Below, one piece after another: positions 61,621 to 64,000 of a stretch of 64,000 nucleotides of DNA. The translations under genes and the position numbers were made by a program. Position 1 is the first letter of the stretch. The number at the start of each line of letters is the position of its first letter. Source of the DNA: Promerops cafer. Taxonomy: Eukaryota; Chordata; Aves; Passeriformes; Nectariniidae. Location: positions 1,255,695-1,319,694 of the forward strand of contig VZSE01011604.1 of assembly GCA_013398275.1 (NCBI GenBank), given 5' to 3'. The notes below the pieces were generated by a model that did no database searches, was not told the DNA's origin, and saw only the letters and a list, made by a program, of their open reading frames with translations.

Positions 61621-64000
61621 ACCAGGAAGTCCCTAAAAGGAAGATGGTTGGTGGCCACAAAAGTATTTGGGAGAAGGTAGTATTGAACAAACCTTTCCTC
61701 TTCTTTTGCTGTCCTGTAGGTACCTGCCACAGTGTCATAAAGACGCCTGAGGAGAACCCTTGATCTAACTCTTGCAGCTATTTTTGGAGAATACTGAAAA
61801 GAGTCGTACCCAAATAATTGTCTCATATGATCTGATATCACTCCAAAAAAATCACTGGCAGCATTCACAGTGACTTCACTAGGTCTTCTTATCAGTGGTT
61901 ATTTGATTGATAAACAGAAAAACGTGTTTCTCATTAAAAACAGAAACAGCTGCCTCTGATTGCTATCCCTAGTCATCAGTCTCTTTGTTTTGTGCTCTTA
62001 AGTGGGAAGCCACATTTGCAGAATGAAGCTGGAAGTTTTGCCAGTAAATCATAGGACCAATAAGAATTTTACACCATGAACCCTAAAGCAACTTCCCTGG
62101 TATGCATTTTATGACTTGGTAGTGTAACTGCAGTATCAAAGAGCCCTGCAGGGCTCTGAGGGTCATATTTGCAGGCCCCTTGGGCTGCGTCTCAAAATAC
62201 TGAGATGTACTTATACAGCTCATATTACAGGTGGCTGGGAGCTGTATGGGTGATGTCCAGTGGACTCTACAGGACATGGGCCTTTCACTGCCAAAATAAA
62301 AAGCAGCATGAAAGATGTGATCCCTTTGCATTTCAAATCAGTATCAGATCCAGGTGCATGCCAGATATATTCTCTAGGTTGCAGGTCTTCTGAGGAAGGA
62401 ACTGTTGAGACACTTCTGTCTTGTGCAGTGACAGGGCTATTGTTTTACTTAGAAAATTATGATATTTCTACTTTTCAGGGTATAGAAAGTCAATCTCTTT
62501 GGCTGTTCCCTCCATCTATCCACTTTTGCTTGAAGGACCAGGCAATATTTTTTTAATAGTGTGTAAGAGTGGAGCTTTTCCTAATGACTTTCACTTAATG
62601 GACTTGTTGAAAAAGCCATGTACAAACTGTTGCCCTTCACAGACATAAAATTTTGTGATGACATACATTAAGTTTTATAGAAACAATAGTCTTGTAACCA
62701 ATCATAAACCTGAAAAGTTTTATATATTTCATATTTTCCACTGGAGCTGAACCTGGCTAATGCTGTCCTATTGTAGAGATCATTATCAAGGTGTACAGAA
62801 CTAATTAGTAGAAACAAGAGTGAGTAGTAAAAGAAATCTGTGGTCTTTAAAATGCTCTATACCCTGGTAAAGGATTAAGAAATTAGAACTCAGCAATTAA
62901 CTTCCATTTTGAAGGTGTTTTGTTCATTTTTTAAAGACCTTTACACATGACATTCAGTTATCTGAATGAGAAATATCCAGACTTGTTCATGTCTTACAAA
63001 ACAATAATCAGATGGGAAACATGAAGCCAGCTGACAGCACATCAGATAATGTTTGCTGTGCAGTTTGTATGCTTAATTTAGCTAACAGCTGCACTTTGGT
63101 TTGGATAAATGATGCAGGCCCAAATTAAAAGAAAAGAGTAAAGTGCAATGATGGCTGAAGGCTTATCTTGCTGTCATGTAAAGCATGAAATTTATGAAGG
63201 CTAAAAAAAGCTGCTAGAGAAAGGGAGTAATTTCTACTTCTTTTTATGATAGAAACAGCTCCAAAAATTAATTCTGGTGTATGCGCACTTAAACACATTA
63301 ATTCTTTTAAAGTAGTTATTAAAAACTATAGCTTAAATGATACATGCAGTGTAGTGACTACTTTCTCAACATCTCCAAAGAATATCAGTTAAGAGTATGT
63401 TGTATTTTAATACTGCATTACAGAATTTTCTTCTCTCTACCTCTAAAGAAATTCTGTTGTTTCAGTCCAAATTGCTACCCATCCTCTTTATTGCTCCTAA
63501 TGCTCAACTTTGTGTTGCTGCACATTTATTTGCTGTCTTGTTTAAAAAAAAGAGTGGCAGAAGGCGTTTTAATAACTTTAGGCAACTCTTTTTTTAGGCA
63601 CCAACTTTATTTTCCAGCAGCGTTTTTGTCCCTCCTTTTCTCTCAACTCTTTTTTCCTGTAATTTTAAATAGAGTAAGGTGTCACAGTGTGATGAATTAT
63701 TCAAAAGGAGTCTAAGCTTTCTCAGTCAAGAAGCAATTAACGACATTGGTTATATTTTTTCCTGAAGCTTGGCCAGTAGGAACTAGGAACTAGTTGAGAA
63801 TTTCAGTAGAGCTTTTTGTGTAAGCGAGAAGGTAGAACCTCTCAGAAGTGCAGTTGGAGATAAGACTCACTTTGCAACACCCCTTTGAGAATATCTTTAT
63901 TCAGATAATGTTCACAGTAAATTAATAGGTTTTGCACCAGAAGAATTTAAAATTTTGGGGTCTGCTTTAAAATTATATCTTTTTACATTGTAAGAGGAAT

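Larger units (their letters stand above)
1..64000 (+). other. COBL: COBL gene body, internal part (no first or last exon)
   Basis: The exons listed below share one strand, keep one reading frame through every junction and follow the exon order of vertebrate cordon-bleu. Cordon-bleu nucleates actin filaments through C-terminal WH2 domains and shapes dendrites and apical microvilli; it acts at the cell cortex. This window shows only the N-terminal third or so: proline-rich start, Cobl-family domain and first KRAP motif. The paralogue COBLL1 is less likely, because exon 4 reads SVRLVVNYLKTQKAVVRVSP, which fits COBL better than COBLL1 as I remember the two families. The gene is assumed to extend past both window ends, since there is no 5' exon or CpG promoter before 10724 and no WH2 exon or stop after 53472. 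Confidence 0.93.
53473..64000 (+). other. COBL: Downstream COBL intron (runs past the window end)
   Basis: 10.5 kb with no supported exon on either strand. It contains a 10-bp tandem repeat (56953-56979), a poly(T) run (58900-58917) and an ancient plus-strand CR1 (about 60870-61620). The rest is AT-rich and unremarkable. The WH2-encoding and terminal exons must lie further downstream. Confidence 0.75.

Noticed and set aside
61617..61868. Minus-strand open frame of 83 codons rich in R and Y
   Set aside because: It abuts the ancient CR1 end and has no recognisable motif or splice signals.
63344..63715. 123-codon plus-strand hydrophobic open frame
   Set aside because: The hydrophobic look comes from T-rich codons (F, L, S). 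No gene structure around it, and phase and content do not fit COBL.

Overview
This is vertebrate nuclear DNA, almost certainly from a bird and probably a songbird. Three things say so: GT-AG introns around short conserved exons; CR1 retrotransposons ending in the avian 8-bp tail (ATTCTRTG); and a tRNA-Ile-headed, CR1-tailed SINE of the kind I know from zebra finch (TguSINE1). The background is AT-rich and CpG-poor.

The window lies inside one plus-strand gene, cordon-bleu (COBL), which encodes an actin-nucleating WH2 protein. Seven exons are well supported and one more is probable: 10724-10930, 20008-20218, 20923-21151, 23240-23284, 25641-25735, 29033-29116, 50668-50757 (probable) and 52408-52572. 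A twelve-codon exon at 53437-53472 is a candidate. All join in one reading frame with matching splice phases. They give about 373 residues from the methionine at 10731: a proline-rich start (MKARAPPPP), a first ubiquitin-like stretch (exons 2-3), the Cobl-family domain (exon 4), a basic/serine-rich linker made of several small exons, and a KKRRAPPPP (KRAP) motif of the type that binds syndapin/PACSIN SH3 domains. The first exon and promoter lie upstream of base 1. The large exons with the remaining KRAP motifs and the WH2 domains lie downstream of base 64000.

Region by region: 1-10723 is the intron before the first visible exon and carries a 1.43-kb LTR element at 3867-5296. 10931-20007 is an intron with a diverged CR1 (about 14924-15275), a second CR1 interrupted by a 313-bp solo LTR (15682-16322), and the tRNA-derived SINE (about 19548-19688). 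20008-29116 is the exon-dense part, with a GC-rich islet directly after exon 4. 29117-50667 is a 21.5-kb intron in which I find no supported exon. 50668-53472 holds the next two or three exons. 53473-64000 is intron with an old CR1 at about 60870-61620.

I found no independent second gene, no structural RNA gene, no CRISPR array and no new multi-gene system. Most long open frames are chance frames in introns or repeats. The observations most worth a second look are the in-frame small exons (including a NAGNAG acceptor and a double donor), the nested LTR-in-CR1 insertion, the SINE, and the GC-rich islet.
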